From Rhodoligotrophos sp. CJ14 (GTDB taxonomy: Bacteria > Pseudomonadota > Alphaproteobacteria > Rhizobiales > Im1): DNA of 64,000 bases. Below, in pieces: positions 1 to 10,796 of this stretch (within the stretch, counting starts at the first letter, position 1; each line of letters starts with the position of its first letter). Below the pieces are notes generated by a model. That model did not search any database and had not been told where the DNA came from. It was given only the letters and a program-made list of their open reading frames with translations. The translations under genes were made by a program, and so were the position numbers. Location: positions 744,001 to 808,000 of the forward strand of contig NZ_CP133319.1 in NCBI RefSeq assembly GCF_038811545.1. The letters run 5' to 3'.

Positions 1-902
1 CTCAGCATGGATTTGCCGCCCTTGACCACATTGCCGAGGGTCTTCACACCATCCATGAGTTTATTGACGCTCGCCGAATGCTCGGCCTTGGTCCGATCGA
101 TGCCGAACCCCTCGGAGATGGCGCGGGTGCGAGCCATCTCCACCTGGGCAGCCGCCATCTTTGCGATGCTCTCGAAGCCGAACGAGAGAAAGCCGACTTC
201 CGCTGGCTTCACATTGAGCCGCAAGGTGGCGGCAAGCTTGACGCCCATGGCGCCATTATCGCCGAGGAACAGGCCGGTGAGATCAGGGCCACCTTCGCGG
301 GTGAAGGGTTTGGCGCCCTTGCGGCCGCCGGAACCGGTGGTGACGATACGGCCATCGGCGAGCGCCACCGTCACCCCGATCACGCTTTCCGCAACCGTTG
401 CATTGTTGGTCGATCCGAAGAAGGCGCTGTTCTGTGACAGCGCCCCACCCACCGTCGCGTTGATGCCGGAGAGCGGGCCCCAATAGGCGGTGCGCAAGCC
501 CGTTCCATCGAGCGCTTCGTTGAGCTTGGCCCAGGTGCAGCCGGCCTCGACGGTCACATACATGTCATCCGCATTGACCTCGATCACCTTGTTCAGCCGC
601 CGAAGATCGATCACGAGCGAATCCGGACGCGCCGGAAGATAGCCCTTGGTGTAGGACATGCCCCCGCCGCGCGGCACGATCGCAATGCCTGCGGCAATGG
701 CCCTGCCCACCATCTGCGCCGTCATCTCGGCGCTGTCCGGCAGCAGCACCGCGAGCGGCGGGATACCCGGCTGCCAGAAGATGTCATTGGCGTAATAGGT
801 GCGGGTTGCATCATCCGCGAGCACCGCATCGGACCCGAAATCCGCAATCAGGCGCTCAACGAGGGGATGGTTTGCGGCGCTGAGATTTTCAGCGAGTGAC
901 AT
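1..902 (-). CDS. FAD-binding oxidoreductase, GlcD/lactate-dehydrogenase type (partial)
   Basis: The reading frame begins at an ATG at 902 and runs off the left edge, so only the N-terminal 300 residues are visible. They form a VAO-type FAD-binding domain. The PRGGG-type FAD pyrophosphate loop is at residues 77-81, followed by a conserved stretch ending in GGALSQNSAFFGS. Members oxidise 2-hydroxy acids or similar alcohols with FAD. The gene starts 15 nt after the stop of the upstream metallo-hydrolase on the same strand, so the two are probably co-transcribed. The substrate cannot be told; a glycolate, D-lactate or aromatic-alcohol oxidase is possible. Confidence 0.85.
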   Translation of the reverse strand, partial: MSLAENLSAANHPLVERLIADFGSDAVLADDATRTYYANDIFWQPGIPPLAVLLPDSAEMTAQMVGRAIAAGIAIVPRGGGMSYTKGYLPARPDSLVIDLRRLNKVIEVNADDMYVTVEAGCTWAKLNEALDGTGLRTAYWGPLSGINATVGGALSQNSAFFGSTNNATVAESVIGVTVALADGRIVTTGSGGRKGAKPFTREGGPDLTGLFLGDNGAMGVKLAATLRLNVKPAEVGFLSFGFESIAKMAAAQVEMARTRAISEGFGIDRTKAEHSASVNKLMDGVKTLGNVVKGGKSML

Positions 903-917
903 AGGCAAAAGCCTCCC

Positions 918-1814
918 TCAATTCGTCCAGGTGATCGGCTCGAAACGGTATCCGCCGCGCGTATTTGCAACGCGTCCCGCATGCGGCGCCCCGAAATGCT
1001 GAGGGAAGATCACGGCATTGGCCTCGGCGGCCAGGCCAAGCAGCGCCTTGCGCGTTGATGGCGCGCGCTCATTGTCCTCGCAGAACCGGGTATTGAGCTC
1101 GGGACAGACGATCTGCATGGGCTGGTGCAGCACGTCGGCGGTGAAGAGGCCCACTGCGCCATCGCACTCAAGGCGAATATTGAGCTGCCCGTCGGTGTGA
1201 CCGGGCGCATGGGTGAACGTCAAAACATCAAGCAGGCGGTCGCCCGGCTCAACCAGATCCACGAGCCCCGCCTCGACCACCGGTCGCACGCTGTCCTCGA
1301 TGACTTCGCCGCCTTCGGGCTGGGCGCGCAGGCTGCGGCCGTCTTTGGTCCAATTGGCGTATTCGCGCGCGCCAAAGACATAGCGGGCCCGCGGGAAGGT
1401 GGGCACCCAGGCGCCATCGACCAGGGCAGTGTTCCAGCCCACATGATCCACGTGCAAGTGCGTGTTGATCACATAGGTCACATCCTCAGGGCGCACGCCT
1501 GCGGCCGCCAGCCGGTCGAGAAACGGCAGATCGAGCATGTGAAAGCGCTGAAAGGCCTTCGCCGAGCGATGCTTGTGATTGCCGCAGCCCGTATCGATCA
1601 GCACCACATCATCGCCGATGCGCAGCAGCCAGCTATGCATGCTGGACATCACCTTGCCCGTCTCGGCGTGGAAGAAGTTCGGGTTGCGCAGCTCGGGGAA
1701 TTCATCGAGCAGCGCCGCGCTGAAGCCTGGAAACAGGAAGGCGGGATCAAATCCCGGGGTCAGCATCTCCTCGATGCGTGCGACCTCCACACCGCCGATC
1801 CGCGTGCTGGCCAC
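918..1814 (-). CDS. MBL-fold metallo-hydrolase
   Basis: This 298-residue metallo-beta-lactamase superfamily hydrolase carries the metal motif H119-x-H121-x-D123-H124. A further metal-ligand Asp is seen in FTAD and a His in PQHFGAPH near the C-terminus. The length and the ATG start suit the N-acyl homoserine lactonase/AttM-like or glyoxalase-II-like branch, but no substrate can be named. It is divergent from the IclR gene, and an inverted repeat overlapping a TATAAT box lies between them, so IclR control is likely (inference). It probably forms an operon with the FAD-linked oxidase behind it. Confidence 0.88.
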   Translation of the reverse strand: MASTRIGGVEVARIEEMLTPGFDPAFLFPGFSAALLDEFPELRNPNFFHAETGKVMSSMHSWLLRIGDDVVLIDTGCGNHKHRSAKAFQRFHMLDLPFLDRLAAAGVRPEDVTYVINTHLHVDHVGWNTALVDGAWVPTFPRARYVFGAREYANWTKDGRSLRAQPEGGEVIEDSVRPVVEAGLVDLVEPGDRLLDVLTFTHAPGHTDGQLNIRLECDGAVGLFTADVLHQPMQIVCPELNTRFCEDNERAPSTRKALLGLAAEANAVIFPQHFGAPHAGRVANTRGGYRFEPITWTN

Positions 1815-1887
1815 CTCGTTTCCTCCACATGTTCTTCTTGCCCGCAGACAATCACAGCCCGTAAAGTCGTGTCAACTGACAAAATAG

Positions 1888-1904
1888 ATTTCATATAATG
1901 AAAT
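1888..1904. promoter_or_regulatory. IclR-type operator overlapping a -10 box
   Basis: Two perfect 7-bp arms, ATTTCAT and ATGAAAT, are separated by ATA. A TATAAT hexamer at 1894-1899 lies inside the repeat on the plus strand. The site is in the divergent region between the MBL hydrolase and the IclR gene. Short A/T-rich palindromes of this kind are usual IclR operators, so autoregulation is a reasonable inference. Confidence 0.5.
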
Positions 1905-1994
1905 GGTGAATTGAACAGCCTGGGTTTGCGCCGCTCCGGTGTATTGATACACCAGCCGCTTTTGAAACGGATCGACCGATCGCGAGGAGTAACC

Positions 1995-2816
1995 GTGACA
2001 GATGTAATGAAGCCGCCTCTAGAAGCGGCAAGGGGAGATCAGAGCACCGAGGATGGGCCGAGCATGAATGTGCGCGCGGTCACACGCGCGCTCGCCATTC
2101 TGAGATCGTTCGACGGCAAGGGCTTGCAGACTTTGGCGGAGATCGCCGGTGAAACGGGCCTTGATAAGGGAACCACCCGGCGCTTGCTGGTCACCATGAT
2201 GAATGGCGGGTTCATCGCCCAGGATCCTGACACCCAGCGCTACGGGCTCGGGCGTATGATTCGCACCCTCGCCGCCAGCGTTGTCGACAATTTCGACCTG
2301 CGCAGCGCTGCCTCGCCCCTGTTGACCGAGCTCGCCAACGAGCTGAACGTCACGGCCTTTCTGTCGATATATCAGAACGGGTCGGCCATCTGCCTCGAGC
2401 GCATTCACGGCGCGCAAGGCATGGAGCTGCGCTGGTGGCCGGTGGGCGGCACGCTCGCGCTCAATTGCGGCGGGGCCCCGAAGGTGCTCCTCGCCTATCA
2501 GTCCGATGACGAGATCGACCGGGTGCTGTCAGGTCCCCTGCCCGCCCTTACGCCCAAGAGCGTCACCGATCCCACCAAGCTTCGCGCCCATCTTTCCCAG
2601 ATCAAAGCGCGCGGCTATGAATTTGCTCTGGATGATGTTTCCTTAGGGCTTGCGGCGCTGGCGGTTCCGATCCTGGATAAAGCAGGCCGGATCATCTGCT
2701 CCGTCAGCATATCGACACTGAACCCGCAGATGGTCGAGCGCGGCCGGCCCAAGCACTTGCAGCGGCTTCGCGAGGCCGCCGCAGAGGTGCGGCGCAGATT
2801 GGGGATCACTGGTTGA
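1995..2816 (+). CDS. IclR family transcriptional regulator
   Basis: This is a 273-residue regulator with an N-terminal winged helix (about residues 20-80, with a GLDKGTTRRLL recognition region) and a C-terminal IclR effector-binding domain. The start chosen is GTG 1995, which has GAGGAG five bases upstream. An upstream ATG at 1911 in the same frame has no ribosome site and lies next to the probable operator. The gene is followed after a single base by the HAD gene region and is divergent from the MBL/FAD-oxidase pair. It probably senses a small carboxylate or aromatic metabolite, as family members do; the ligand is unknown. Confidence 0.9.
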   Translation: MTDVMKPPLEAARGDQSTEDGPSMNVRAVTRALAILRSFDGKGLQTLAEIAGETGLDKGTTRRLLVTMMNGGFIAQDPDTQRYGLGRMIRTLAASVVDNFDLRSAASPLLTELANELNVTAFLSIYQNGSAICLERIHGAQGMELRWWPVGGTLALNCGGAPKVLLAYQSDDEIDRVLSGPLPALTPKSVTDPTKLRAHLSQIKARGYEFALDDVSLGLAALAVPILDKAGRIICSVSISTLNPQMVERGRPKHLQRLREAAAEVRRRLGITG

Positions 2817-2832
2817 GATGGCGGAGGCGGCG

Positions 2833-3555
2833 ATGAAGATCACGGATTACAAGGTTCTCACTTTCGATTGCTACGGCACTCTCATCGATTGGGAGAGCGG
2901 CATCATCGAAGCCTTGAAGCCGCTGACCGATAAGGTTGCCCGCCCCTTGAGCCGCGACGAGATCCTCGAAACCCACGGGCGCCATGAAGCATCCCAGGAG
3001 CAATATACGCCGGCCAAGCGCTATTCCGAGCTTTTGGCGGTGGTCTATAAGCGCATGGCCGAGGAATGGGGTGTCCCGGTAAGCTGGGATGAATGCCTTG
3101 CCTATGGCGCTTCAATCAAGAACTGGCCAGCGTTCCCGGACAGCGCTGACGCGCTTCTCTACCTCAAGGAACACTACAAGCTGGTTATTCTGTCGAATGT
3201 GGATAACGCGTCCTTCGCTGAAAGCAGCAAGCGCCTGAAGGTGAATTTCGATGCCGTCTTCACCGCAGAAGACATTGGCTCTTACAAGCCGGACTTGCGC
3301 AATTTCGAGTATATGCTGGAAAAGCTGGCGGGCTATGGGATAATCCGTGGCGATATTCTTCACACCGCCGAGAGCCTGTTCCACGATCACCGGCCGGCAA
3401 ACGAGTTCGGCCTAGCCTCCTGCTGGATTCACCGTCGGCATGACAAGACGGGCTTTGGCGCCACCCGTGATCCCGGCACGATGCCGCGCCACGATTTCCG
3501 CTTCACCAGCATGGCCGAATTCGTGAACGCCCATAAGGCGCTGGTGCATAACTGA
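2833..3555 (+). CDS. Haloacid dehalogenase type II (HAD superfamily)
   Basis: This 240-residue HAD hydrolase has the catalytic Asp12 in FDCYGT, the Ser121-Asn122 motif II and Lys152 in SYKPD. These residues and the length fit L-2-haloacid dehalogenases, although many family members act on other phospho- or halo-acids. The ATG at 2833 is preferred over the in-frame ATG at 2818 because GGAGG sits five bases before it. It follows the IclR gene closely and is probably co-transcribed. Together with the divergent oxidase and hydrolase it suggests a small 2-hydroxy or 2-halo acid catabolic set (inference). Confidence 0.85.
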   Translation: MKITDYKVLTFDCYGTLIDWESGIIEALKPLTDKVARPLSRDEILETHGRHEASQEQYTPAKRYSELLAVVYKRMAEEWGVPVSWDECLAYGASIKNWPAFPDSADALLYLKEHYKLVILSNVDNASFAESSKRLKVNFDAVFTAEDIGSYKPDLRNFEYMLEKLAGYGIIRGDILHTAESLFHDHRPANEFGLASCWIHRRHDKTGFGATRDPGTMPRHDFRFTSMAEFVNAHKALVHN

Positions 3556-3571
3556 CGTGCATCGGACAGCC

Positions 3572-5848
3572 TCAATCCGTGGCGGACACATATCCTGACG
3601 AGGCCCCAGGCTCTGCGACCGGACGATAGCGCCAATTCTCGATGACCCATGGCCGCGATCCCGCTTCGCTACGACTGGTGGAGATCGCGAGGGTGCCATC
3701 TCCCCGTCGGTCGATGCGGTGGGCGCCTTCCTTGAGCAGGGCTTTGCGATCGATCACGATCTCCGCCGCGCACGAGCCGCGGATGTGAAAAGGAGCGATC
3801 ACCACGCGCGAGCGTGCACATTCCTCGGCGAGCGCCGCGCGATCCCGTACGAGCGCAACCTCTGTGCTCGCGCCTAGTTCGCCGAGGCAGGCCTGAGGAT
3901 CGCAGGTGAAGCCGGTCCGTCGCGCTGCCTGGGCGGGGCTTACGTCATCCCCATCCCGCGCGAGCCAGATCTTGGCTGAGAAGCTGCCGCGCCGGCCATC
4001 GCTCAAGGCCAAAGCGCCCTCGCCATTGCGTAAGGCAACGATCTTGCCCTCGCGATCGATCAGCAGATCGGGCTTCTCGGCGGTGGGCGCGAGGATCAGC
4101 CCGAGGATCATCGGCGCAAATCCAAGGAACCTCAAGCCGGTGCGCGCAAGGCACAGCCATAGCATGCCTGCGACCACGAGCAGAATGGCCCATAAGGGCT
4201 GCACGGGAACGATGCTCACCGCCCCCGGCAGTTCGGCCACCCATCCAGCGATGCGGATCAGCATAGCTATGCCAAGCCCCGCCCCCTCGAGTGGCGCTGC
4301 CTCAAGCCCGAGCGGCATGACCATGAGCGCCACAAGCAGCAGCGGCATGACGATCAGCCCCACAACGGGCGTTGCCAGCAGATTGGCCAGGAGGCTGTAG
4401 ACCGATACCCGTTGGAAATGGAAGGCGGCAACCGGAGCGGTCGCAAGGCCCGCCACCAATGTGGTGACGAGGTCGATGGCGATCATTGCAGCCATGATCT
4501 GCGCGAGGCGCCATGGCCAGCTTGAACGCCGGGACATGGATTGGGGATCAATGCCCTCCTCCTTGCCGGCACGATGGCGGTGGATCGCCTCGAACACCGC
4601 CACCAGCGCGATCACGGCGAGAAAGGACAAATGGAAGCTCGCCGAGAGCATGGCCTCTGGCGCGAATATCAGCACGATGAGTGCCGAAAGCGCCACATTG
4701 CGCATGGAGATTGCCGGGCGGTCGAGCAGCACCGCTGTCAGCATGATCGCGATCATGATGAATGAGCGTTGCGCGGCAACATCCTGGCCGGAAATGAGGA
4801 AATAGCCGCTCCCCGTCACCAGCGCGGCAAGGCCCGCGATCTTCTTGACCGGTAGCATGACGGCCGCGCCCGGCAGCAACGCCAGCAATGCCCGCAGGAG
4901 CCAGTAGGTGGTGCCGGCGATCATGCTCATATGCATGCCGGAAATCGAAATCATATGGGCAAGACCCGAGATCTGGAAATCCTGGGTCACCTCCGCGGGA
5001 ATTCCGCTGCGATCACCATTGACCAGCGCCACCGCAAGCCCGCCGACCGCACCATCGAGCACGGCACGGATGCGGCTGCCGATCTCATCGCGCAGTCGCT
5101 CGATCGCAATATGAAGCCGCTGCCAAAAGCCCGGCTCGAAGGGGAGCCGCTCGACCGCACCGAAGGAATAGCCGGTGGCCCCAATCCCCTGGAACCACTG
5201 CATGCGCCCGAAATCATAGCCGCCGGGAATGACGGGCCCGTTGAGGGGAAACAGCCGCGCCTTAACCCTGATCCGCTCGCCCGCTTTGAGGTGACCGCCT
5301 GCCCTGCCGATCGATACCCGCACCCGTTTCAGCGGCTTTCCACCGGTAACGTCATCGGGGCGAATGCCGATAACCCCCTCAATATCGATCACCATGAGCC
5401 GTCTGCGTACGGGCTCACCTTCGATATGCCGGATCACCCCCGTGAGGGTCACCACCGGGCTTGTCCAGATGAGGCTCGGTGTTGCAACGAGTGCCGTGCG
5501 CAGGCTGCCCAGCGCGAACCCGCCGCAGATCGCGAGGACGAGGAATGCCGGCACGAGCACCCGCTGAAATCGGATCCCTATGGCGAGCAGGCATGCAGCG
5601 CCGAGCACGGGCGCGCTCGCCATCGGGAGCGATGGCTCGGCAGCGAGGCTGAAATAGACGGCAAGGCCGATGCATAGACCGACGGGGCTCCACAGGAACG
5701 CCGCCCGCTCCTCCTCCGCCAACGCGCGGCGCATACCCGCCGCCGCCGAGATCGCAACCTTGCGCTGAATGGGATCCTTGAAGGTCCGGAGGCGGCGCCA
5801 GAAGCTGCTGGTTGGGCGCTTTGCATCGCCAATGAAATCAATGGTCAC
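3572..5848 (-). CDS. comEC: ComEC/Rec2-family membrane protein
   Basis: This 758-residue polytopic membrane protein of the DNA-uptake channel family has an N-terminal DUF4131/OB-like region. The competence core carries an [10 protein letters not shown] motif near residue 300, followed by many hydrophobic helices. The C-terminal 170 residues lack the HxHxDH motif of the metallo-beta-lactamase domain found in classical ComEC, so the nuclease-like part is degenerate or replaced. It is divergent from gltX, with 142 bp between the starts. Whether this organism is naturally competent cannot be said from one gene. Confidence 0.88.
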   Translation of the reverse strand: MTIDFIGDAKRPTSSFWRRLRTFKDPIQRKVAISAAAGMRRALAEEERAAFLWSPVGLCIGLAVYFSLAAEPSLPMASAPVLGAACLLAIGIRFQRVLVPAFLVLAICGGFALGSLRTALVATPSLIWTSPVVTLTGVIRHIEGEPVRRRLMVIDIEGVIGIRPDDVTGGKPLKRVRVSIGRAGGHLKAGERIRVKARLFPLNGPVIPGGYDFGRMQWFQGIGATGYSFGAVERLPFEPGFWQRLHIAIERLRDEIGSRIRAVLDGAVGGLAVALVNGDRSGIPAEVTQDFQISGLAHMISISGMHMSMIAGTTYWLLRALLALLPGAAVMLPVKKIAGLAALVTGSGYFLISGQDVAAQRSFIMIAIMLTAVLLDRPAISMRNVALSALIVLIFAPEAMLSASFHLSFLAVIALVAVFEAIHRHRAGKEEGIDPQSMSRRSSWPWRLAQIMAAMIAIDLVTTLVAGLATAPVAAFHFQRVSVYSLLANLLATPVVGLIVMPLLLVALMVMPLGLEAAPLEGAGLGIAMLIRIAGWVAELPGAVSIVPVQPLWAILLVVAGMLWLCLARTGLRFLGFAPMILGLILAPTAEKPDLLIDREGKIVALRNGEGALALSDGRRGSFSAKIWLARDGDDVSPAQAARRTGFTCDPQACLGELGASTEVALVRDRAALAEECARSRVVIAPFHIRGSCAAEIVIDRKALLKEGAHRIDRRGDGTLAISTSRSEAGSRPWVIENWRYRPVAEPGASSGYVSATD

Positions 5849-5990
5849 AGCGCCCCTGCTGCCCCCGCCATCAGGTCGCGGCCAAATGCGAGGGGGAACG
5901 GCTTTTGCAAGCGCGTCACCCCCGTGCTATTTGGCGCTTCGCGCTCATGCTAGCGCCGAGCATTTCCCAAGCACCAGCTGGATCAAGGCG

Positions 5991-7418
5991 ATGTCCACAA
6001 ATGTCGTGACCCGATTTGCCCCCTCGCCCACCGGATTCCTCCATATCGGTGGCGCGCGGACGGCCCTGTTCAATTGGCTCTATGCCCGCCACACCGGTGG
6101 CAAGATGCTGCTGCGGATCGAGGACACGGACCGGGAACGCTCGACCAAGGAGGCGATCGACGCGATCTTCGAGGGGCTGCGCTGGCTGAAGCTCGACTGG
6201 GATGGCGAGGTCGTCATGCAGTCGACCCGCATCGCCCGCCACCAGGAGGTGGCGCAGGCGCTGCTTGCCGCGGGCCGCGCCTATTACTGCTATGCAACCC
6301 CGGAGGAGCTCGCCGAGATGCGCGAGACCGCCCGCGCTCAAGGCCGCCCGCCCCGCTATGATGGCCGCTGGCGTGACCGCGACCCCTCAGAGGCGCCTCC
6401 CGGCGTCAAGCCGGTCGTGCGCTTGAAGGCGCCACAGACGGGCGAGACCGTCATTGATGATCAGGTCCAGGGCCGTGTTGTCTTCCCGAACAGCGATCTC
6501 GATGATCTCGTGCTTTTGCGCTCGGATGGCACGCCGACCTATATGCTCTCCGTCGTGGTCGATGATCACGACATGGGGATAACGCACATCATCCGGGGTG
6601 ATGATCATCTCACCAACGCGGCGCGCCAAACCCATATCTATCTCGGCATGGGCTGGGACGTGCCGAGCTTTTCCCATGTTCCCCTGATTCATGGTCCAGA
6701 CGGCGCCAAGCTGTCGAAGCGGCATGGCGCGCTCGGTGTCGAGGCCTATCGCGACATGGGCTATCTGCCTGAGGCGCTGCGCAACTATCTCGTGCGCCTG
6801 GGTTGGGCCCATGGCGATGATGAGATCATGACGCTGGACCAGATGATCGCTTGGTTCGACCTGGGCGGCATCGGACGGTCTCCGGCCCGGTTCGATTTTG
6901 CCAAGCTCGAGAATCTCAACGGCTTTTACATCAGGCACAAGGATGACGAGGCACTGGTTGAGGATCTGATTGCGATCCTGCCGGTTGTCGAGAATGGCCC
7001 CGCGACATTGGCAAAGCTCGATGGCGAGATGCGGGGCAAGCTTCTTGCCGCGATGCCAGGGCTCAAGGAGCGGGCGAAAACCTTGGTGGAGCTTGCAGGA
7101 AATGCAGCCTTCCTCTTCGCCGATCGTCCCCTCAGGCTGGATGAGAAGGCGAGTGCGGTGCTCGACGGGGCCGCAAGACAGCTTCTCGATTCCCTGATTC
7201 CACGGTTGAACTCTGTCACGGACTGGCGGGCAGATCTCCTCGAGCAGGCAGTACGAAATTTTGCCGACGAAAACGGGCTCAAACTTGGCAAGGTTGCCCA
7301 GCCCCTACGCGCCGCCCTGACCGGAAGCACGATTTCGCCGGGAATCTTCGACGTTTTGGCCGTGCTCGGGCGTAATGAGGCGCTCGCTAGACTGTCGGAT
7401 CAGGCGCAGACTGCCTAA
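5991..7418 (+). CDS. gltX: Glutamyl-tRNA synthetase
   Basis: This class I aminoacyl-tRNA synthetase charges tRNA-Glu with glutamate, and in many alphaproteobacteria also tRNA-Gln. The HIGH-type motif is HIGG at residues 18-21, just after TRFAPSPTG. The KMSKS equivalent is KLSKR near residue 240. The start at 5991 gives 475 residues, the usual family size, and puts the ATP-binding motif at the expected distance. The longer in-frame ATG at 5769 would overlap comEC. The anticodon-binding helical domain is complete. Confidence 0.97.
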   Translation: MSTNVVTRFAPSPTGFLHIGGARTALFNWLYARHTGGKMLLRIEDTDRERSTKEAIDAIFEGLRWLKLDWDGEVVMQSTRIARHQEVAQALLAAGRAYYCYATPEELAEMRETARAQGRPPRYDGRWRDRDPSEAPPGVKPVVRLKAPQTGETVIDDQVQGRVVFPNSDLDDLVLLRSDGTPTYMLSVVVDDHDMGITHIIRGDDHLTNAARQTHIYLGMGWDVPSFSHVPLIHGPDGAKLSKRHGALGVEAYRDMGYLPEALRNYLVRLGWAHGDDEIMTLDQMIAWFDLGGIGRSPARFDFAKLENLNGFYIRHKDDEALVEDLIAILPVVENGPATLAKLDGEMRGKLLAAMPGLKERAKTLVELAGNAAFLFADRPLRLDEKASAVLDGAARQLLDSLIPRLNSVTDWRADLLEQAVRNFADENGLKLGKVAQPLRAALTGSTISPGIFDVLAVLGRNEALARLSDQAQTA

Positions 7419-7565
7419 ATTCTAGGCAGGCCCTCAACTTGCCCGTGCTTGCGGTGGGCATGGGATTGGGATAGGCCAAAGCGATATTTCGAGCCGAAAG
7501 GCGCCTGCGCAGCCTGTATACGGTGCCTGATCGGCTCGAACCGAGATGACCAAAGAGGCAAAGCC

Positions 7566-8870
7566 ATGGACGAGCACGTCAAAACCGAACCGGCGACCTT
7601 GACCATAGACGGCAAGACGCATGAACTGCCGGTGAACGAGGGCACTATTGGCCCCAGCGTGATCGATATTTCGCGCCTCTACGGGCAGACGGGGCATTTC
7701 ACCTACGATCCGGGCTTTACCTCCACAGCGAGCTGCGAGTCGAAGATCACCTATATCGATGGTGATGAGGGGGTGTTGCTCTATCGCGGCTATCCGATCG
7801 AGCAACTTGCCGAGCAGGGCGACTTCCTCGAGACCTGCTATCTCCTGCTCTATGGCGAACTGCCCAATAGCGCGCAGCGGCAGGAATTCGAGAACGCGAT
7901 CACCTACCACACGATGCTGCACGAGCAGGTCAACCGGTTCTTCTCCGGCTTCCGGCGCGATGCCCATCCGATGGCGGTGATGGTCGGTGTGGTCGGAGCC
8001 CTGTCGGCCTTCTATCACGACTCGACCGACATTCATGACCCGGCTCAGCGCGAGATCGCCAGCCGCCGCATGATCGCCAAAATGCCGACGATCGCGGCTA
8101 TGGCCTATAAATACTCGGTCGGCCAGCCGTTCATGTATCCGCGTAACGACCTCGATTACGCCTCCAATTTTCACTACATGTGTTTCGGCGTTCCGTGCGA
8201 GCCCTATAAGCAGAACAAGATTCTGACGCGCGCCATTGACCGCATCTTCATTCTGCATGCCGATCACGAGCAGAATGCCTCCACATCGACCGTGCGGCTC
8301 GCCGGTTCATCGGGGGCTAATCCCTTCGCCTGTATCGCGGCCGGCATTGCCTGCCTGTGGGGACCTGCTCATGGCGGTGCCAATGAAGCGGCGCTCAACA
8401 TGCTGATGGAGATTGGTCACCCTGAGAATATTCCCAAGTTCATCGCCCGCGCGAAGGACAAGAACGATCCTTTCCGGCTGATGGGGTTCGGGCACCGGGT
8501 CTATAAGAACTACGACCCGCGTGCCAAGATCATGCAGAAGACCACCCATGAAGTGCTCGACGTCATGGGCATCAAGGATGATCCGCTGTTCGAGGTGGCC
8601 AAAGAGCTCGAAAAGATAGCGCTGCACGATGAGTATTTCATCGAGAAGAAGCTCTATCCCAATATCGACTTCTATTCAGGCATCACTCTGAAGGCGCTGG
8701 GCTTCCCGACCTCCATGTTCACTGTGCTCTTCGCTGTCGCCCGCACGGTGGGCTGGATTGCCCAGTGGAAGGAGATGATCGAGGATCCGAGCCAGAAGAT
8801 CGGCCGCCCGCGCCAGCTCTATACGGGCCCCGCACGGCGCGACTATGTGCCTAGCAACCAGCGGGACTGA
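7566..8870 (+). CDS. gltA: Citrate synthase (type II)
   Basis: This enzyme condenses acetyl-CoA and oxaloacetate at the entry of the TCA cycle. The product is 434 residues long, as for Gram-negative hexameric enzymes. The catalytic residues are visible as His in GPAHGGAN (about 268), His in FGHRVYKN (about 308) and Asp in DFYSG (about 367). The N-terminal domain begins with the usual lead-in ([13 protein letters not shown]). The ATG at 7566 follows an AGAGGCAAAG ribosome site. It lies 147 bp behind gltX on the same strand. Confidence 0.97.
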   Translation: MDEHVKTEPATLTIDGKTHELPVNEGTIGPSVIDISRLYGQTGHFTYDPGFTSTASCESKITYIDGDEGVLLYRGYPIEQLAEQGDFLETCYLLLYGELPNSAQRQEFENAITYHTMLHEQVNRFFSGFRRDAHPMAVMVGVVGALSAFYHDSTDIHDPAQREIASRRMIAKMPTIAAMAYKYSVGQPFMYPRNDLDYASNFHYMCFGVPCEPYKQNKILTRAIDRIFILHADHEQNASTSTVRLAGSSGANPFACIAAGIACLWGPAHGGANEAALNMLMEIGHPENIPKFIARAKDKNDPFRLMGFGHRVYKNYDPRAKIMQKTTHEVLDVMGIKDDPLFEVAKELEKIALHDEYFIEKKLYPNIDFYSGITLKALGFPTSMFTVLFAVARTVGWIAQWKEMIEDPSQKIGRPRQLYTGPARRDYVPSNQRD

Positions 8871-9004
8871 GCCGGCAGAACTCAAGACAGCAGCAAGGCT
8901 CAAGCAATCGCTGTTCCGATGATTGCGTAGCCTTTTGAGACCCATGCGGCGGATGCTATCATCCGCCGTAATGCTTTTTGGCGCTGATCGGAGAGTGATC
9001 CTGC

Positions 9005-9637
9005 ATGGCGCATCCCGCTTCGAGGAAAGCGGCGCTCATCGCCGTTGACGTCCAGAATGACTTTTGCCCGGGTGGCGCGCTCGCGGTGCCCGGCGGCGAT
9101 GAGGTGATCGGCCCCATCAACCGGCTGATCGAGGCCTTCGAGACGGTGGTGCTGACCCAGGATTGGCATCCGCCAGGCCACTCGAGCTTCGCATCGAGCC
9201 ATCCCGGGCGCGCACCGTTCTCCTCAATCGAGATGTTCTATGGCCAGCAGACCCTGTGGCCCGACCATTGCGTGCAGGGCACCCCTGGCGCCGCGTTCCA
9301 CCCGGAGCTTCGCTGGGACAAGGCCCGGCTGATCATCCGCAAGGGCATTCACCCCTCAATCGACAGCTACTCGACCTTTTTCGAGAATGACCGGCAGACA
9401 CCAACCGGGCTGGCGGGGTTCCTGCGCGAACATGGCATCGAGCACGTGGTGCTGGCCGGGCTCGCTTTGGATTACTGCGTGGCCTATTCCGCCCTGGATG
9501 CCCGTGTCCATGGCTTTCAGGTGACGGTCGTGGCCGATGCGTGCCGCGCGATCGACCTCGCCGGCTCGCGCGCAGCAGCCGAGACCGAGATGCGTGAGGC
9601 CGGCGTTGCCTTTGCCGGGATCCAGGACAACAGTTGA
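9005..9637 (+). CDS. pncA: Nicotinamidase/pyrazinamidase
   Basis: This 210-residue isochorismatase-fold amidase hydrolyses nicotinamide to nicotinate in NAD salvage. The catalytic triad is visible as Asp15 in VDVQND, Lys near 113 in IRKG and Cys near 158 in LDYC. The metal-site residues lie in QDWHPPGH. Its length matches bacterial PncA. It stands alone between gltA and the oppositely oriented BKACE gene. The 130 bp upstream show no clear operator. Confidence 0.94.
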   Translation: MAHPASRKAALIAVDVQNDFCPGGALAVPGGDEVIGPINRLIEAFETVVLTQDWHPPGHSSFASSHPGRAPFSSIEMFYGQQTLWPDHCVQGTPGAAFHPELRWDKARLIIRKGIHPSIDSYSTFFENDRQTPTGLAGFLREHGIEHVVLAGLALDYCVAYSALDARVHGFQVTVVADACRAIDLAGSRAAAETEMREAGVAFAGIQDNS

Positions 9638-9687
9638 CCGTCATGCCCTGGCTTGACCCGGTGATGACGCGTACTGCTGGATAAGGC

Positions 9688-10620
9688 CTAGAACGCCACC
9701 CGATCGGCGCCTTTCAGCTTGAGGATCTCGCGGGCCTCATTGGGCGTGGCAACCTCGCGCCCCAGCCCCTCGATGATCTTGCGCACCTGCTTCACCTGCT
9801 CGGCATTGGACACTGCAAGCTTGCCCTTGCCGAGCCAGAGCGAGTCTTCCAGGCCCACCCGCACATTGCCGCCCATGGCGGCCGCCATGGCCGCGATCGG
9901 CATCTGATTGCGCCCGGCGCCAAGCACCGACCAATGATAATCCTTGCCGAACAGCCGGTCGGCAGTGCGCTTCATATGCATGACATCATCGGGATTCGGG
10001 CCGATGCCACCGAGAATGCCGAAGACGCTTTGCACGAAGAAGGGTGGCTTGACCACGCCGCGATCAGCGAAGTGAGCCAGCGTATAGAGATGGCCTATAT
10101 CGTAGCATTCGATCTCGAACCGCGTGCCGTTCTCGGCGCAAGTGGTCAGGATCTTCTCGATATCCGCAAAGGTGTTCTTGAAGATCCGGTCCCGTGAACC
10201 CTCGAGATAATCATATTCCCAGGCATGCTTCAGCTTGTCCTTCGAGAACCGGGCGAGCATCGGATAGAGACCGAAATTCATCGAGCCCATATTCAGCGAA
10301 GCAACTTCCGGCTTGAAAAAAGCCACTGGCTTCAGGCGCTCGTCGATGGTCATGGTGGCGGCACCGCCCGTGGTGATATTGACCACGCAATCCGTGCGCT
10401 GCTTGATGACCTTGAGGAATGGCTCGAACCGCTCCACGCTCTGATCCGGCCGCCCGTCGCGGGGGTCGCGCGCATGCAGATGGACGATGGCCGCGCCGGC
10501 CTCCGCCGCACCGATCGCCGCTTCGGCAATCTCTTCGGCCGTCACCGGCAGATGGGGCGACATGGAGGGGGTATGAATGGATCCGGTCACCGCACAGGTA
10601 ATAATGGCTTTCTCAGACAC
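9688..10620 (-). CDS. BKACE-family enzyme (3-keto-5-aminohexanoate cleavage-like, DUF849)
   Basis: BKACE proteins use zinc to cleave beta-keto acids with acetyl-CoA, giving acetoacetate and a CoA ester. The zinc motif is H47-L-H49 in HLHARDP. A C-terminal motif with GLEDSLW is also typical. I place the start at GTG 10620, which has AGGAGG six bases upstream and gives 310 residues. The longer in-frame extension lacks support. It is last in a minus-strand catabolic group with an MFS transporter, a DapA-like lyase and an SDR. The physiological beta-keto acid is unknown. Confidence 0.9.
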   Translation of the reverse strand: MSEKAIITCAVTGSIHTPSMSPHLPVTAEEIAEAAIGAAEAGAAIVHLHARDPRDGRPDQSVERFEPFLKVIKQRTDCVVNITTGGAATMTIDERLKPVAFFKPEVASLNMGSMNFGLYPMLARFSKDKLKHAWEYDYLEGSRDRIFKNTFADIEKILTTCAENGTRFEIECYDIGHLYTLAHFADRGVVKPPFFVQSVFGILGGIGPNPDDVMHMKRTADRLFGKDYHWSVLGAGRNQMPIAAMAAAMGGNVRVGLEDSLWLGKGKLAVSNAEQVKQVRKIIEGLGREVATPNEAREILKLKGADRVAF

Positions 10621-10796
10621 GCATTTCCTCCTTCGTTTGTGACGGGCCGGGGCCCGATATTCTGCCGTGAGGCACCTTGGCGCCACCATGGGATCAGCAA
10701 GCTATAGACCTCTCTTAACTGGCGGTGAAGGCCGGAAGCGGATTTCCCGACGATCATCTTCCCTCAAGATGGACCGCTGCCCTGCCGCCCTCCCCT

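Noticed and set aside
4461-5677. Long plus-strand frames opposite comEC
   Set aside because: They are antisense shadows of a high-GC membrane protein gene.
9638-9672. GTCATGCCCTGGCTTGACCC-like segment behind pncA
   Set aside because: It resembles the edge of a known alphaproteobacterial intergenic repeat, but only part is present and there is no second copy in the window.
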